Counted from the first letter of the stretch, positions 40,019 through 51,206 are shown. The stretch is 64,000 nt of DNA from Microbulbifer rhizosphaerae (GCF_014191725.1 NZ_JACHWZ010000002.1:124001-188000); one strand, 5' to 3'. A program made the numbers and translations. The notes: a model not told the origin generated them from the letters alone.

Positions 40019-41425
40019 TCAGGGGAGAGGGGGCTGGGTCTCCTGCACCGCCAATGAGCGCCATTTGAGCGCCTTTTCAATGGCCAGGATCATGCCGCCG
40101 GCCACATCCTTGCGGGTGGCGCTCTCGATACCCTCGAGCCCGGGCGAGGAGTTGACCTCCAGCAGCAGCGGCCCCTTTTTGGAACGGATAATATCCACCC
40201 CGGCCACTTTGAGCCCCAGAACCTTGGCGGATTTGATCGCCAGGCGCTTCTCCTCGGCGGTGACCTTGACCACCGAGGCGGTGCCTCCCTGGTGGATATT
40301 GGCCCGGAACTCGCCCGGCGCCGCCTCCCGCTGGATGGCCGCAACCACCTTGTTGTCGATCACGAACAGGCGCAGGTCGCGCCCCTGGGCCTCGCGGATA
40401 AACTCCTGCACCAGCAGGTTGGCCTTTAGGGATTTGAAGGCGTTGATCACCGACTCCCCCGCCTTGCGGGTTTCCGCCAGCACTACGCCCCTGCCCTGGG
40501 TGCCCTCCAGCAGCTTCACGATCAGCGGCGCGCCGCCCACCATTTCGATCAGTTCGTTGGTGTCCACCGGCGAGTTGGCGAAACCGGAGATGGGGATATT
40601 CAGGCCGTTCTGCTGCAACAGCTGCAGGGAAAACAGCTTGTCCCGCGACTGGCTGATGGCCGCCGAGCCGTTGAGAGCGAATACGCCGATGCTTTCGAAG
40701 TGGCGGGTGAGCGCACAGCCGTAGAAGGTCTGGCTGGGCCGAATCCGCGGTATCACCGCGTCCAGGTTGTTGAGAATGCGTCCATCCCGGTAGTGCACTT
40801 CCGGCTCTGTGGGGTCCAGCTTCATATAGCACTGGCGGATATCCAGGAAGCTCATGCGGTGGCCGCGCTCGGCACCGGCCTCCATGATGCGCTGGTTGCT
40901 GTACAGGTCGGGATTGGAGGCGAGCACGCCGATACGCAGGCCGGTGCCGGCGATATGGTGCTCGTCACGGTAGTACTCCTCCAGCTCGCTGGCGGGCAGG
41001 TCCCCGAGGCAGAAGCTCTCCGACGGGTCCACCAGCATGCGCCCGAGCATCGCCTCCCGTCCCAGCAGCATGCGGTAACCCATGGTGTCCCGGTTGGTGA
41101 GGGTCAGTTCGATATCCCACACACTGCCGCCGACCGCGAGCGCGGTGCGGATTACCGGGCGCTTTTCGCTGTCGCCGGAGGAACTGCGCACCATGCGCTT
41201 GTCCAGTACCCGCGCTTCGCAGCGCACCGACGGGCGGCGCAAATGCTGCAGCGGGTGCGCCTCGAAGCTGACCCAGGGATCGCCGTCGCGCTTGAAAGTC
41301 TGGATATTGTAGGCGTGCAGGGACGAGGTCTTCGCTCCCGAGTCCACCCGCGCCTTGATCGCGGGGATACCCAGACCGGGGAGGCTGCACCACTCTTCGC
41401 TGCCGACGATTAGTTTTTTTTCCAA
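40019..41425 (-). CDS. RimB-RimK fusion: retropepsin-like protease domain plus ATP-grasp glutamate ligase
   Basis: 468 residues. Residues 1-150 form a RimB-like aspartic-protease fold ([19 protein letters not shown], catalytic D in DSGAKTS). Residues 165-460 are a RimK-type ATP-grasp ligase ([19 protein letters not shown], then [19 protein letters not shown], then [15 protein letters not shown]). RimK adds glutamates to ribosomal protein S6 or makes related peptide bonds, and RimB-type proteases trim them. In other bacteria these are separate genes, so the fusion joins writer and eraser. Alternative roles in peptide modification cannot be excluded. Confidence 0.85.
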   Translation of the reverse strand: MEKKLIVGSEEWCSLPGLGIPAIKARVDSGAKTSSLHAYNIQTFKRDGDPWVSFEAHPLQHLRRPSVRCEARVLDKRMVRSSSGDSEKRPVIRTALAVGGSVWDIELTLTNRDTMGYRMLLGREAMLGRMLVDPSESFCLGDLPASELEEYYRDEHHIAGTGLRIGVLASNPDLYSNQRIMEAGAERGHRMSFLDIRQCYMKLDPTEPEVHYRDGRILNNLDAVIPRIRPSQTFYGCALTRHFESIGVFALNGSAAISQSRDKLFSLQLLQQNGLNIPISGFANSPVDTNELIEMVGGAPLIVKLLEGTQGRGVVLAETRKAGESVINAFKSLKANLLVQEFIREAQGRDLRLFVIDNKVVAAIQREAAPGEFRANIHQGGTASVVKVTAEEKRLAIKSAKVLGLKVAGVDIIRSKKGPLLLEVNSSPGLEGIESATRKDVAGGMILAIEKALKWRSLAVQETQPPLP

Positions 41426-41486
41426 GTTCGATTTTCCGTTACAAATAGCAAAAATCAGGGCGGGCTCGTGCCATCAGACGGCCGGC

Positions 41487-41515
41487 GATGGGCACGCTGC
41501 GCTTTGTCCATCCTA
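41487..41515. repeat. Half-element of the GGATG...CATCC repeat family
   Basis: GGGCACGCTGCGCTTTGTCC followed by ATCCTAC, related to the inverted repeat at 9751. It lies between dapB and the RimB-RimK gene. Confidence 0.5.
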
Positions 41516-41527
41516 CATTTCCCACTG

Positions 41528-42490
<963 letters not shown>

Positions 42491-42501
42491 TCAGCGCGGG
42501 A

Positions 42502-43623
42502 TCAGAGTTTCATATCGCCGAAAAAGTTCTTCACTCCCTCGAACCAGCCGGTCTGGCGGGGGGAGTTTTTCTTTTCGCTCAGGGTGTCGGCGAATTCCTG
42601 CAACAGGTCCTTCTGTTTCGCGGACAGATTCACCGGGGTCTCCACCACCACGCGGCACAGCAGGTCGCCGGGGGCGCCGCCGCGCACCGGGGTGACGCCC
42701 TTCCCGCGCAGGCGGAAGAGTTTGCCAGTCTGGCTCTCCGGGGGAATCTTCAGTTTGACCTTGCCCTCCAGGGTGGGGACTTCCAGCTCCCCGCCCAGCG
42801 CGGCGGCGACAAAACTGATCGGGACTTCGCAATAGAGGTTCTTGCCATCGCGCTGGAACAGCTCGTGTTCGCGCACCACCACCTGCACGTAGAGATCTCC
42901 TGCGGGACCGCCGTCCGGACCCGCCTCGCCCTCGCCGGAGAGGCGGATGCGGTCGCCGCTGTCCACGCCCGGCGGCACCTTGACCGAGAGAGTCTTGGTC
43001 TCCTCCACACGGCCGCGGCCATGGCAGCTGCTACAGGGATCGCTGATGATGGTGCCGCGCCCGCGGCAATTGGGGCAGGTCTGCTGCACCGAGAAGAAGC
43101 CCTGCTGCATGCGCACTTGACCGATACCCCCGCAGGTGCCGCAGGTCTGCGGCTGGGAGCCTGGCTTGGCACCGGAGCCATGGCAGGTTTTACAGGAGGC
43201 CAGAGTGGGTACGCGAATCTTGACCGTGGTGCCGCGCACTGCGTCTTCCAGGTCCAGCTCCAGGTCGTAGCGCAGGTCGGAGCCCCGCGCCGGCCCACCG
43301 CGGCGGCCGCCGCCGCCGCCGAAGATATCGCCGAATACATCGCCGAAGATGTCGGAGAAACCGCCAAAACCGCCGGCTCCGCCGCCGCCCATCTGGCCCT
43401 CCACGCCGGCGTGGCCGAACTGGTCGTAGGCCGCCTTTTTCTGCGGGTCGGACAGTACTTCGTAGGCCTCGTTGGCCTCTTTGAATTTGTTCTCCGACTC
43501 CTTGTCGTCGGGGTTGCGGTCCGGGTGGTATTTCATCGCCACCCGGCGGTAGGCCTTTTTAAGGTCTTTTTCCGACGCGTTCCGATCGACGCCGAGGATT
43601 TCGTAATAATCGCGCTTCGACAT
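42502..43623 (-). CDS. dnaJ: Chaperone DnaJ (Hsp40)
   Basis: 373 residues from ATG 43623. J domain with HPD in [10 protein letters not shown], a Gly/Phe-rich linker ([16 protein letters not shown]), four CxxCxGxG zinc repeats ([32 protein letters not shown]) and the C-terminal substrate-binding domains. Co-chaperone of DnaK, third gene of the grpE-dnaK-dnaJ heat-shock run. Confidence 0.97.
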   Translation of the reverse strand: MSKRDYYEILGVDRNASEKDLKKAYRRVAMKYHPDRNPDDKESENKFKEANEAYEVLSDPQKKAAYDQFGHAGVEGQMGGGGAGGFGGFSDIFGDVFGDIFGGGGGRRGGPARGSDLRYDLELDLEDAVRGTTVKIRVPTLASCKTCHGSGAKPGSQPQTCGTCGGIGQVRMQQGFFSVQQTCPNCRGRGTIISDPCSSCHGRGRVEETKTLSVKVPPGVDSGDRIRLSGEGEAGPDGGPAGDLYVQVVVREHELFQRDGKNLYCEVPISFVAAALGGELEVPTLEGKVKLKIPPESQTGKLFRLRGKGVTPVRGGAPGDLLCRVVVETPVNLSAKQKDLLQEFADTLSEKKNSPRQTGWFEGVKNFFGDMKL

Positions 43624-43664
43624 AAAAATGGTGTTCTTTTTTAACGGCATAAGGCGCGGCCATC

Positions 43665-43722
43665 CAGAAGACAGAAATCAGAGAACAGAAGACCGACTCT
43701 GTCCTCTGATTTCTGTTTTCTG
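43665..43722. other. Long intercistronic hairpin between dnaK and dnaJ
   Basis: Arms 43665-43688 and 43699-43722 pair over 24 bp with two mismatches (core ACAGAAATCAGAG / CTCTGATTTCTGT) around a 10-base loop. It could attenuate or process the dnaK-dnaJ transcript, setting a higher yield of DnaK than DnaJ. A REP-type fragment GGCCGCTCCTACA follows at about 43732. Confidence 0.75.
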
Positions 43723-43766
43723 GCCTCTGAATGGCCGCTCCTACAGGGTGGAGGACAAGGTTGTGA

Positions 43767-45704
43767 TTACTTGTCCTCTTTCTTGTCTTCCTTCACTTCC
43801 TCGAACTCGGCATCCACTGCGTCGTCACCGCCGGACTTCTGCTCTCCCCCCTCGCTGGCACCGGCGGCGCCCTCGGCGGCCTGAGCCTGCTCGGCGTACA
43901 TCTTCTGCGCCACCGGGCCGGAAGCCTCGGTGAGCTTGGTGGTCGCGGCTTCCATGGCGGCCTTGTCGCTGCCCTTCACTGCCTCTTCCGCTTCGGAGAT
44001 GGCGGCTTCGATCGCGGACTTCTCCTCCGCGGTGGCCTTGTCGCCGGCCTCTTCGAGGGTCTTCTTGGTGGCGTGGATCAGGCCGTCGAGGGTGTTGCGC
44101 GCCTGCACCAGTTCCTCGAACTGCTTGTCCGCCTCCACATTGGCCTCGGCGTCGCGCACCATCTTGTCGACCTCTTCCTCAGACAGGCCGGAGGAGGCCT
44201 TGATCACAATGGACTGCTCCTTGCCGGTGGCCTTGTCCTTGGCGTGCACGTGCAGGATACCGTTGGCATCGATATCGAAGGCTACCTCGATCTGCGGCAC
44301 GCCGCGGGGCGCAGGCGGGATGTCGGCCAGATCGAAACGGCCGAGGGATTTGTTCTGCGATGCCTGCTTGCGCTCCCCCTGCACCACGTGAATGGTCACC
44401 GCGGTCTGGTTGTCGTCTGCGGTGGAGAACACCTGGGATTTCTTGGTGGGAATGGTGGTGTTCTTGTCGATCAGCGGGGTCGCCACACCGCCCATGGTCT
44501 CGATGCCCAGGGTCAACGGGGTCACGTCCAGCAGCAGTACGTCTTTCACATCGCCGGAGAGCACCGCGCCCTGGATGGCCGCGCCGATGGCCACGGCTTC
44601 GTCCGGGTTGACGTCCTTGCGCGGCTCCTTGCCGAAGAACTCGGTGACCTTCTTCTGCACCAGCGGCATACGGGTCTGGCCGCCCACCAGGATCACCTCG
44701 TCGACGCCGGAGGCGGATAGATCGGCATCCGCCAGGGCGATTTTCAGCGGCTCGATAGTGCGGTTGACCAGCTCCTCCACCAGGCTCTCCAGCTTGGCGC
44801 GGGTCAGCTTCACCACCAGGTGTTTGGGACCGGTGGCATCGGCGGTGATATAAGGTAAGTTCACCTCGGTCTGCTGGCTGGAGGACAGTTCGATCTTAGC
44901 CTTCTCGGCGGCCTCTTTCAGGCGCTGCATGGCCAGCGGGTCGCCCTTCAGGTCGATGCCCTGCTCCTTCTTGAACTGCTCGGCCAGGTAGTCGATCAGG
45001 CGCAGGTCGAAGTCCTCACCGCCGAGGAAAGTGTCGCCGTTGGTGGACAGCACCTCGAACTGCTTCTCGCCGTCCACATCGGCGATCTCGATGATGGAGA
45101 TATCGAAAGTGCCGCCGCCCAGGTCGTAGACCGCCACTGTACGGTCTCCGCCCTTTTTGTCCAGGCCGTAGGCCAGCGCCGCCGCGGTGGGCTCGTTGAT
45201 GATGCGCTTCACGTCCAGGCCGGCGATACGGCCGGCGTCCTTGGTGGCCTGGCGCTGGGAATCGTTGAAATAGGCGGGGACGGTGATGACCGCGGCCTCC
45301 ACCTTCTCACCGAGAAAATCCTCGGCGGTCTTCTTCATCTTTTTCAGCACTTCGGCGGAGATCTGCGGCGGTGCTTTCTTATCGCCCTTCACTTCCACCC
45401 AGGCATCGCCGTTTTCCGCTTCCACGATGCTGTAGGGCACCATCTTGATGTCTTTCTGCACCACATCGTCCTTGAAGCGGCGGCCGATCAGTCGCTTCAC
45501 CGCGAACAGGGTGTTCTGCGGATTGGTCACCGCCTGGCGCTTGGCGGACTGGCCCACCAGGATTTCGTTGTCCTCGGTAAAGGCAACCACGGAGGGGGTG
45601 GTGCGGTCGCCCTCGGCGTTCTCGATCACCCGCGCTTTGTCACCATCCAATACCGCAACGCAGCTGTTGGTGGTACCCAGGTCGATGCCGATAATTTTTG
45701 CCAT
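43767..45704 (-). CDS. dnaK: Chaperone DnaK (Hsp70)
   Basis: 645 residues from ATG 45704 ([18 protein letters not shown]). Full ATPase domain with the three Hsp70 signatures ([33 protein letters not shown]), the substrate-binding domain and an acidic lysine-rich C-terminus ending [11 protein letters not shown]. Middle gene of the heat-shock operon. Confidence 0.98.
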   Translation of the reverse strand: MAKIIGIDLGTTNSCVAVLDGDKARVIENAEGDRTTPSVVAFTEDNEILVGQSAKRQAVTNPQNTLFAVKRLIGRRFKDDVVQKDIKMVPYSIVEAENGDAWVEVKGDKKAPPQISAEVLKKMKKTAEDFLGEKVEAAVITVPAYFNDSQRQATKDAGRIAGLDVKRIINEPTAAALAYGLDKKGGDRTVAVYDLGGGTFDISIIEIADVDGEKQFEVLSTNGDTFLGGEDFDLRLIDYLAEQFKKEQGIDLKGDPLAMQRLKEAAEKAKIELSSSQQTEVNLPYITADATGPKHLVVKLTRAKLESLVEELVNRTIEPLKIALADADLSASGVDEVILVGGQTRMPLVQKKVTEFFGKEPRKDVNPDEAVAIGAAIQGAVLSGDVKDVLLLDVTPLTLGIETMGGVATPLIDKNTTIPTKKSQVFSTADDNQTAVTIHVVQGERKQASQNKSLGRFDLADIPPAPRGVPQIEVAFDIDANGILHVHAKDKATGKEQSIVIKASSGLSEEEVDKMVRDAEANVEADKQFEELVQARNTLDGLIHATKKTLEEAGDKATAEEKSAIEAAISEAEEAVKGSDKAAMEAATTKLTEASGPVAQKMYAEQAQAAEGAAGASEGGEQKSGGDDAVDAEFEEVKEDKKEDK

Positions 45705-45835
45705 TGGATTCATTCCTCGTTTGCGGTTCACGCCGGCGGCTGCTTTAGTGGTCCGAGCGGCCTGCCGCGTTTGTATTTTGGGATGCCAGCTATATTGGTG
45801 CCGGCCCTAGGATTTCAAGGGACTTTCCATCCACC

Positions 45836-45867
45836 GATCAAAGATGCTCCATGCATCTTTTTTGATC
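45836..45867. other. Hairpin between grpE and dnaK
   Basis: GATCAAAGATGC / GCATCTTTTTTGATC arms with a 5-base loop and slight asymmetry. It is within the 270-bp gap between grpE and dnaK, which holds no other gene. Confidence 0.5.
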
Positions 45868-45974
45868 GTCGCCCGTGAAAGACTGGCGCAGATACGCGAA
45901 TCTGCTGGCATTCCACGGCCTCGCGCCGGCCTGCGGCCGCGGCGGCACATCCATGTGCCGCATTTACCAGCTGT

Positions 45975-46613
45975 TCATGGCGCCTTGCTCACGACCACCA
46001 TCGCCGGGCGCACGAGGCGGCCGTTCAGGCGGTAGCCCTTCTGGAAAACCTCCAGCACCGTGTTCGGCTCCACATCGCCGTTGGGCACCTGGGTCATGGC
46101 CTGGTGCAACTCCGGGTCGAAAGGCTCACCGGCGGGGTCCACGGTTTCCACCGAGTACTTGGCCAGGGTGTCCACAAAGGATTTGTGGGTCAGCTCTATG
46201 CCTTCGGCCACCGCTTTCTGGGTCTCGTTTTCGGTGTCGATGGCGGCGAGGGCCCGCTCCAGGTTGTCCACCACCGGCAGCAGGTCCTGCAGCAGCTTCT
46301 CAACGCCGAACTTGTGCGCCCGCTCCACATCCTGCTGGGCACGGCGGCGGGCGTTCTGCGCCTCCGCCTGGGCGCGCATGGCCAATTCTTTCTGGATCGC
46401 CAGCTGTTCCTGCAGGCCGATGATTTCCTCGTGCAGGGCGTCGGCGCTCTCGACCTCGGCGTGCAACGCCTCCTCGGCCGCGTACTGCTCCTCCTCGGAG
46501 GGGCGCTCCACCTCGGCGGCAACCGTCTCTTCCTCTGCCGCTGTAGGCTCCTCGGTAAGCGCCTCCGGCGCCTCCTGGCGGTTCTGATCTTCTTCGCTGC
46601 GCTCTCTGGCCAC
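45975..46613 (-). CDS. grpE: Nucleotide exchange factor GrpE
   Basis: 212 residues. An unusually long, acidic N-terminal part (about 60 residues rich in Glu and Ala) leads into the coiled-coil dimer region, then the C-terminal beta domain with [28 protein letters not shown] and the signature [20 protein letters not shown]. It releases ADP from DnaK. First gene of the operon after the sigma-32 promoter. Confidence 0.96.
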   Translation of the reverse strand: MARERSEEDQNRQEAPEALTEEPTAAEEETVAAEVERPSEEEQYAAEEALHAEVESADALHEEIIGLQEQLAIQKELAMRAQAEAQNARRRAQQDVERAHKFGVEKLLQDLLPVVDNLERALAAIDTENETQKAVAEGIELTHKSFVDTLAKYSVETVDPAGEPFDPELHQAMTQVPNGDVEPNTVLEVFQKGYRLNGRLVRPAMVVVSKAP

Positions 46614-46698
46614 TGCTCTCTCCGTCGCGTCGACTGTCAGTTGAATAGATTTTCCCCAAAATGCCGAGGCGGGCTCGGCTCCCGGGCAATGCAGCCCT

Positions 46699-46726
46699 AT
46701 ATGGGGGCTAGCCCCTGTAGTTCAAG
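46699..46726 (-). promoter_or_regulatory. Sigma-32 heat-shock promoter of grpE-dnaK-dnaJ
   Basis: On the minus strand, CTTGAAC (46726-46720), a 13-bp spacer, then CCCCATAT (46706-46699). This is a near-perfect match to CTTGAAA-N13-CCCCATnT, about 85 bp upstream of grpE. Confidence 0.88.
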
Positions 46727-46782
46727 TGGGCTTTCAACCGCAGAACAATCTCCGCCGGCAGCGGTAGCGGGAAAACGATGAT

Positions 46783-46802
46783 TACTGTATAAATAGCCAC
46801 TA
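46783..46802 (+). promoter_or_regulatory. Probable LexA (SOS) box of recN
   Basis: ACTGTATAAATAGCCACT matches CTG-N10-CAG with one change in the last triplet (CAC). It sits 50-70 bp before recN, a classic SOS gene, which raises the likelihood. The right half is weak. Confidence 0.5.
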
Positions 46803-46850
46803 ATTGGCAGACGCCAAGTAAGAACAAGAACGGCTACAGAGCTATCTTTT

Positions 46851-48518
46851 ATGTTGCTGCATCTGTCTATCAGCCAATTCACCCTGGTGGACCAACTGGA
46901 GCTGGAATTCGGTACCGGCACCAGTGCGTTGACCGGCGAAACCGGCGCCGGCAAGTCCATCACCCTCGACGCCCTCGGGCTGGCGCTGGGCGACCGCGGC
47001 AATGCCGATCTGGTGCGCGCGGGCAGCAAGCGCGCGGACATCACCGCCACCTTTGATATCGGCGACCACCCGGCGGCCGCGGCCTGGCTGGAGGAGCAGG
47101 AGCTGGACGCCGGTCGCGAGGTGATCCTGCGCCGCACCATCGGCGCCGACGGGCGATCGCGGGCCTATATCAACGGCCAGCCGGTGACCCTGCTGCAGCT
47201 GCGCGCCCTGGGCGAACAGTTGATCGACATCCACAGCCAGCACGAGCACCAGTCGCTGCTGAAAAAAGACACCCACCGCCGCCTGCTGGACGAGTTCGCC
47301 CGCGCCCAGGAACTGGCCGCCGAAACCCGTATCCACTTCAAGACCTGGCGGGACCAGCACCGCCGCTACCGGGCCCTGGCGGACAGCGCCGAGGAGACCC
47401 AGGCCCGCCGCGAACTGCTGGAATACCAGTTGGAAGAACTGGATCAACTGAACCTGCAACCGGCAGAGATAGAAGCGCTGGAAAGCGAACAGCGCCAGTT
47501 GGCCAACGCCGGCCAGATACTGAACGGCGGCTACCAACTGGCGGCGCTGCTCAGCGGCGGCGAGGGGGATATTGCCGAACAGCTGCACCGCGCCCTGCAA
47601 CTGCTGTCCGCCATGCCGGAACAGTCCCCGGCGCTGGCGGAGGTGGCGCAGATGCTCGACACCGCGCGCATCCAGGTGGACGAGGCCGCCGGCACCCTGT
47701 CGCGGCATATCGACCGCTTCGAGATGGACCCGGAGCGCCTGGCGGAAATCGAGGAGCGCCTCAGCGCCATCTACCAGGCGGCGCGCAAGCACCGGATACA
47801 GCCCGATGAACTGCCGGCGCTGCAGCAGCAACTGCAGGCGGAACTGGACGATATAGGCACACCGGACGCGCTGGACAAGCTCGCCGCCGAGTGCGAAAAG
47901 CTGGAGGCCCGCTATCGCGAGGCTGCGGGCAAACTGACCCGGCTGCGCGAGCGGGCCGCCGCCGAACTGGCGGAGGCGGTGAACCGGCAGTTGGCGGAAC
48001 TGGCCATGCCCCACGCGCGGGTGGAACTTGCCCTGCAACCGGTGGAAAAGCCCACCGCCAGCGGCCTGGAGGAGGTGGAGATACTGATCGCCACCAACCC
48101 CGGCCAGCCCCCGCGCCCGCTGGGGAAAATCGCTTCCGGCGGGGAACTGTCCCGGGTCAGCCTGGCGATCCAGGTGGTCACCGCACAGACCTCGCGCACC
48201 CCGACCCTGGTATTCGACGAAGTGGACGTGGGCATCGGCGGCGCCACCGGCGATGTGGTGGGGCGCCTGCTGCGCCAGTTGGGCGAAACCCGCGACGGCC
48301 GCGACGGCCAGGTGATCTGCGTGACCCACCTGGCCCAGGTGGCGGCCAGGGCCCACCGCCACTACCTGGTGGAAAAGCACAGCGACGGCGATGCCGCCTT
48401 TGTGGCCCTGCGCGAACTGAAAAGCGACGAGCGCCGCGAAGAGGTGGCGCGCATGCTCGGGGGCGAGACCACCGCGCAGTCCCTGGCCCACGCAGAGGAG
48501 ATGCTGGCGCGCAGTTGA
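46851..48518 (+). CDS. recN: DNA repair protein RecN
   Basis: 555 residues with an SMC-like layout: Walker A GETGAGKSITLDALG near residue 30, a central coiled coil of about 250 residues, the signature GKIASGGELSRVSLAIQ near 428 and Walker B TLVFDEVDVGIGG near 455. It acts in recombinational repair of double-strand breaks. Divergent from grpE. Confidence 0.96.
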   Translation: MLLHLSISQFTLVDQLELEFGTGTSALTGETGAGKSITLDALGLALGDRGNADLVRAGSKRADITATFDIGDHPAAAAWLEEQELDAGREVILRRTIGADGRSRAYINGQPVTLLQLRALGEQLIDIHSQHEHQSLLKKDTHRRLLDEFARAQELAAETRIHFKTWRDQHRRYRALADSAEETQARRELLEYQLEELDQLNLQPAEIEALESEQRQLANAGQILNGGYQLAALLSGGEGDIAEQLHRALQLLSAMPEQSPALAEVAQMLDTARIQVDEAAGTLSRHIDRFEMDPERLAEIEERLSAIYQAARKHRIQPDELPALQQQLQAELDDIGTPDALDKLAAECEKLEARYREAAGKLTRLRERAAAELAEAVNRQLAELAMPHARVELALQPVEKPTASGLEEVEILIATNPGQPPRPLGKIASGGELSRVSLAIQVVTAQTSRTPTLVFDEVDVGIGGATGDVVGRLLRQLGETRDGRDGQVICVTHLAQVAARAHRHYLVEKHSDGDAAFVALRELKSDERREEVARMLGGETTAQSLAHAEEMLARS

Positions 48519-48542
48519 ATCCCGGGACTCGCGGGATTTTGC

Positions 48543-48619
48543 TGTAGGCGGGGCCGTTGGCCGCGATCCGACTTTCAGTCGACACTAAATCGTGATCGTG
48601 GCCAACGGCCGCTCCTACA
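48543..48619. repeat. REP-like inverted repeat downstream of recN
   Basis: TGTAGGCGGGGCCGTTGGCC + GCGATCC pairs with CGTGATCGTG + GCCAACGGCCGCTCCTACA. Imperfect version of the 34465 element. It could end the recN transcript. Confidence 0.7.
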
Positions 48620-48698
48620 GGGTCTTTTCGGCGCCATCTGTCTTCCGTTTCCCGGCCTTTGTATACTGCCCCCGCCATCGGTAATTTCGGCTCGATTC

Positions 48699-49292
48699 AT
48701 GCAACGCACGATTTTCAACACCCCCCTTGTCACCCCCCTGCTCCGCCTGCTGGCCAGGCTGCTGATCAAACTGCACGGCTGGCGCGTGGTCTGCGACCGC
48801 CGGGCGCTGGCGTTGAAAAAATATGTGCTGATCGGGGCACCGCACACCAGCAACTGGGACGGCTACTACTTTATTCTCGCCGCCCTGAAACTGGGGGTAA
48901 CCCCGCACTGGCTGGGCAAGGACAAGCTGTTCCGCTTTCCGCTTGGGCCGGTGATGCGCTGGTTCGGCGGTATCTCCGTGGATCGCAGCAGGGCCAACAA
49001 CCTGGTGCAGGCCACCGTCGACAAGTTCAACGAGAGCAAATCACTGATCGTGGTGGTGCCGCCGGAGGGCACCCGAAGGCGCGGGGAGCGCTGGAAGACC
49101 GGCTTCTACCATATCGCCCGCGGCGCCGCGGTGCCGGTGGTGTGCGGCTTTATCAATTTCGCCAAAAAGGAAGTGGGGATGGAGAAGGCGCTGGAGATGG
49201 GGGAGAGTCTGAAGGCGGAACTGGAGCGCTTTCGCGACTACTACGCCGACAAGGTCGGCAAGTTCCCGGAACGCTACACGCCGCCGGCCTAA
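48699..49292 (+). CDS. Lysophospholipid acyltransferase-family protein
   Basis: 197 residues. The PlsC-type HX4D motif appears as APHTSNWDGYYF near residue 48, and the second block as VVPPEGTRRRGERWKTG near 110-126, with GFYHIARGAAVPV after it. The family transfers acyl groups to lysophospholipids or related acceptors at the inner membrane. The N-terminal hydrophobic helix (VTPLLRLLARLLI) supports membrane association. It is inserted between recN and fur. Confidence 0.83.
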   Translation: MQRTIFNTPLVTPLLRLLARLLIKLHGWRVVCDRRALALKKYVLIGAPHTSNWDGYYFILAALKLGVTPHWLGKDKLFRFPLGPVMRWFGGISVDRSRANNLVQATVDKFNESKSLIVVVPPEGTRRRGERWKTGFYHIARGAAVPVVCGFINFAKKEVGMEKALEMGESLKAELERFRDYYADKVGKFPERYTPPA

Positions 49293-49352
49293 TGCCGGGA
49301 GCGCCGAGCCCCAGCTCGGCAAGCGGGCCCACACGGCGGGCACAAGGCTCGC

Positions 49353-49763
49353 CTAAGAACCCTTTTTCTTCACGTAGAGCACCAGGCTGTGCCCGGTGAG
49401 TTCATAGCCGTGTTCGTCGGCAATCTGCCGCTGCAGCTTCTCGATTTCCTCGTTGTGGAATTCGATCACCTTGCCGGTATCGGTGCACACCATGTGGTCG
49501 TGGTGGTCGCCGCGGTCCAGTTCGAACACCGAGTGACCGCCGTCGAAGTTATGGCGCATCACCAGACCCGCGCTCTCAAACTGGGTGAGCACCCGGTAAA
49601 CCGTGGCCAGCCCCACGTCTTCCCCCGCATCCAGCAGCATCTTGTAGACATCTTCCGCGCTCAGATGTTGTTCACTGGCACTCTCCAGCAGCTGCAGAAT
49701 CTTGACTCGCGGCAAGGTGACCTTGAGGCCGGCCTTGCGCAGTTCCTGATTTTCGTTAGACAT
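49353..49763 (-). CDS. fur: Ferric uptake regulator Fur
   Basis: 136 residues from ATG 49763 (MSNENQELRKAGLKVTLPR). Winged helix (EDVYKMLLDAGEDVGLATVY, then RVLTQFESAGLV) and a metal-binding dimerisation domain with HHDHMVC. The usual CxxC is CTDT, so the second cysteine of the structural site is absent, as also reported for other single-cysteine Fur proteins. It represses iron uptake genes when iron is replete. Confidence 0.95.
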   Translation of the reverse strand: MSNENQELRKAGLKVTLPRVKILQLLESASEQHLSAEDVYKMLLDAGEDVGLATVYRVLTQFESAGLVMRHNFDGGHSVFELDRGDHHDHMVCTDTGKVIEFHNEEIEKLQRQIADEHGYELTGHSLVLYVKKKGS

Positions 49764-50037
49764 GAATTGATCTTTCCCGGCGGTATTCATTTGACTGTGT
49801 TTGACTGAGGGTGAGGCGGCCGCCGTCGGGCGGCCTGTGCGCCCGCGGGCACTTCGGGTATTATCCACGCGGAACGGATACAGCGGAACCCCAGGAGGGC
49901 AGCCAGTCGCGCGCCGTCTATGCTTGCCGCTGCCGGCCGGGAACTTTCCCCACCGGCAGGCGCCTATTCTGTTTAACCGTAAACATCGGAGAATGGGCGA
50001 TCAGTCCGCTGACCACAAAATCCCTATGGAGCAATGA

Positions 50038-50382
50038 ATGCCGTCTACAGTGAGATCCCTCGCCATCGCCTGCCTCTGCGCCCTGCTCGGCGCCTGCAGC
50101 CTGTTCAAGTTCCCCGGCGTACACCGCATTGAGGTGCAGCAGGGCAATATCATCACCCAGGAGATGGTAGACCAGCTGAAACCCGGCATGACCCGCCGCC
50201 AGGTGCGCTTTGTGCTGGGCACCCCGCTGCTGGAAGACACCTTTGAGCCCAATCGCTGGGATTACGTAAACCGGGTGCGCTCGCCGAAAAACGAAGTGAC
50301 CCAGAAGCGCTTTTCCGTCTATTTCAACGGCGACATTCTGATCGCCACCAGCGGCGATTGGCAGCCGGCCGGCTGGCCGTAA
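50038..50382 (+). CDS. bamE: Outer membrane protein assembly factor BamE (lipoprotein)
   Basis: 114 residues with signal and lipobox LLGAC (mature start at Cys 20). SmpA/OmlA domain: VDQLKPGMTRRQVRFVLGTP and then WDYVNRVRSPK. Accessory lipoprotein of the BAM complex. Divergent from fur, the conserved arrangement in pseudomonads. Confidence 0.95.
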   Translation: MPSTVRSLAIACLCALLGACSLFKFPGVHRIEVQQGNIITQEMVDQLKPGMTRRQVRFVLGTPLLEDTFEPNRWDYVNRVRSPKNEVTQKRFSVYFNGDILIATSGDWQPAGWP

Positions 50383-50427
50383 GAGCCTGTTTAAAGTCTC
50401 GGGGCCAGAGAGGGGTCAGGGGGGGCC

Positions 50428-50769
50428 CTAGGACTGTTTCTGCTCCGCCAGTTTCCTGGCCTTTTCCGCGCGCTGCTTGCGCGCCTCCTTCGGGTCCGCG
50501 ATCAACGGCCGGTAGACTTCCACCCGGTCCCCCGGCTGCAGTTCGTACAGGTCCGCCGGCGCCAGGCCCTTGGTACCCAGGGCCTGGCCGAAGATACCCA
50601 GCTTGGCGGTCTCCGGCTTCACCTCCGGATACTCCTCCGGTATTCCCGAGCGCACCAGCGCCTCCTGAGCGGTGGTGCCGGGTTTGACCAGCATGCGGAT
50701 CAGGCGCTGCTCGTGGGGCAGTGCGTAGACCACTTCCACGGCGATGGTCTTATCTGTCATGTCAGTCAT
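50428..50769 (-). CDS. RnfH-family ubiquitin-like protein
   Basis: 113 residues from ATG 50769, which overlaps the ratA stop (ATGA). Beta-grasp fold: VEVVYALPHEQRLIRMLVKP, then GIFGQALG, then LQPGDRVEVYRPLIADPKEA with a basic tail. The family usually accompanies ratA and smpB; its function is not established. Confidence 0.9.
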   Translation of the reverse strand: MTDMTDKTIAVEVVYALPHEQRLIRMLVKPGTTAQEALVRSGIPEEYPEVKPETAKLGIFGQALGTKGLAPADLYELQPGDRVEVYRPLIADPKEARKQRAEKARKLAEQKQS

Positions 50770-51206
50770 GGCGTTTTTCCATAAATTTGCTCTGCGCGGA
50801 CGCACATGACGTCCACCATCTGGTTGGCCAGATCACTGAGCAGCTTGCCAGCCGCGGCACCGACCAGACGGCTTTTGAAGCTGAATTCCAGAGAAAAAGT
50901 CACTTTACAGGCGTCGGGCGCCAGCGGGGTGAAGCGCCACTCACCGGAGAAATCGGCAAAGGGGCCCTCCACCAGGGTGAGCGTCATTCCCTCGGGCCGC
51001 CGCAGTTGGTTGCGGGTCACGAAACTCTGGCGCAGCCCGGCGCGGGCCAGTTCCAGGCGCGCCTCCAGGGTGTCCTCGTCGCTGTACAGCACTTCGGCCG
51101 CCCGGCAACCGGGCAGGAACTGGGGATAGCTGGCCACGTCGTTGACCAGGTCAAACATCTGTTCCGCGCTGTACATCACCAGCGCGCTGCGCTCTATCTG
51201 AGCCAT
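50766..51206 (-). CDS. ratA: RatA-type START-domain protein (COQ10-like)
   Basis: 146 residues from ATG 51206 (MAQIERSALVMYSAEQMFDL). Helix-grip START fold with NDVASYPQFLPGC near residues 21-33 and WRFTPLAPDACKVTF. In E. coli RatA inhibits 70S assembly; homologues in other groups act as COQ10 quinone-binding proteins, so either role is possible. Divergent from the symporter gene. Confidence 0.9.
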   Translation of the reverse strand: MAQIERSALVMYSAEQMFDLVNDVASYPQFLPGCRAAEVLYSDEDTLEARLELARAGLRQSFVTRNQLRRPEGMTLTLVEGPFADFSGEWRFTPLAPDACKVTFSLEFSFKSRLVGAAAGKLLSDLANQMVDVMCVRAEQIYGKTP

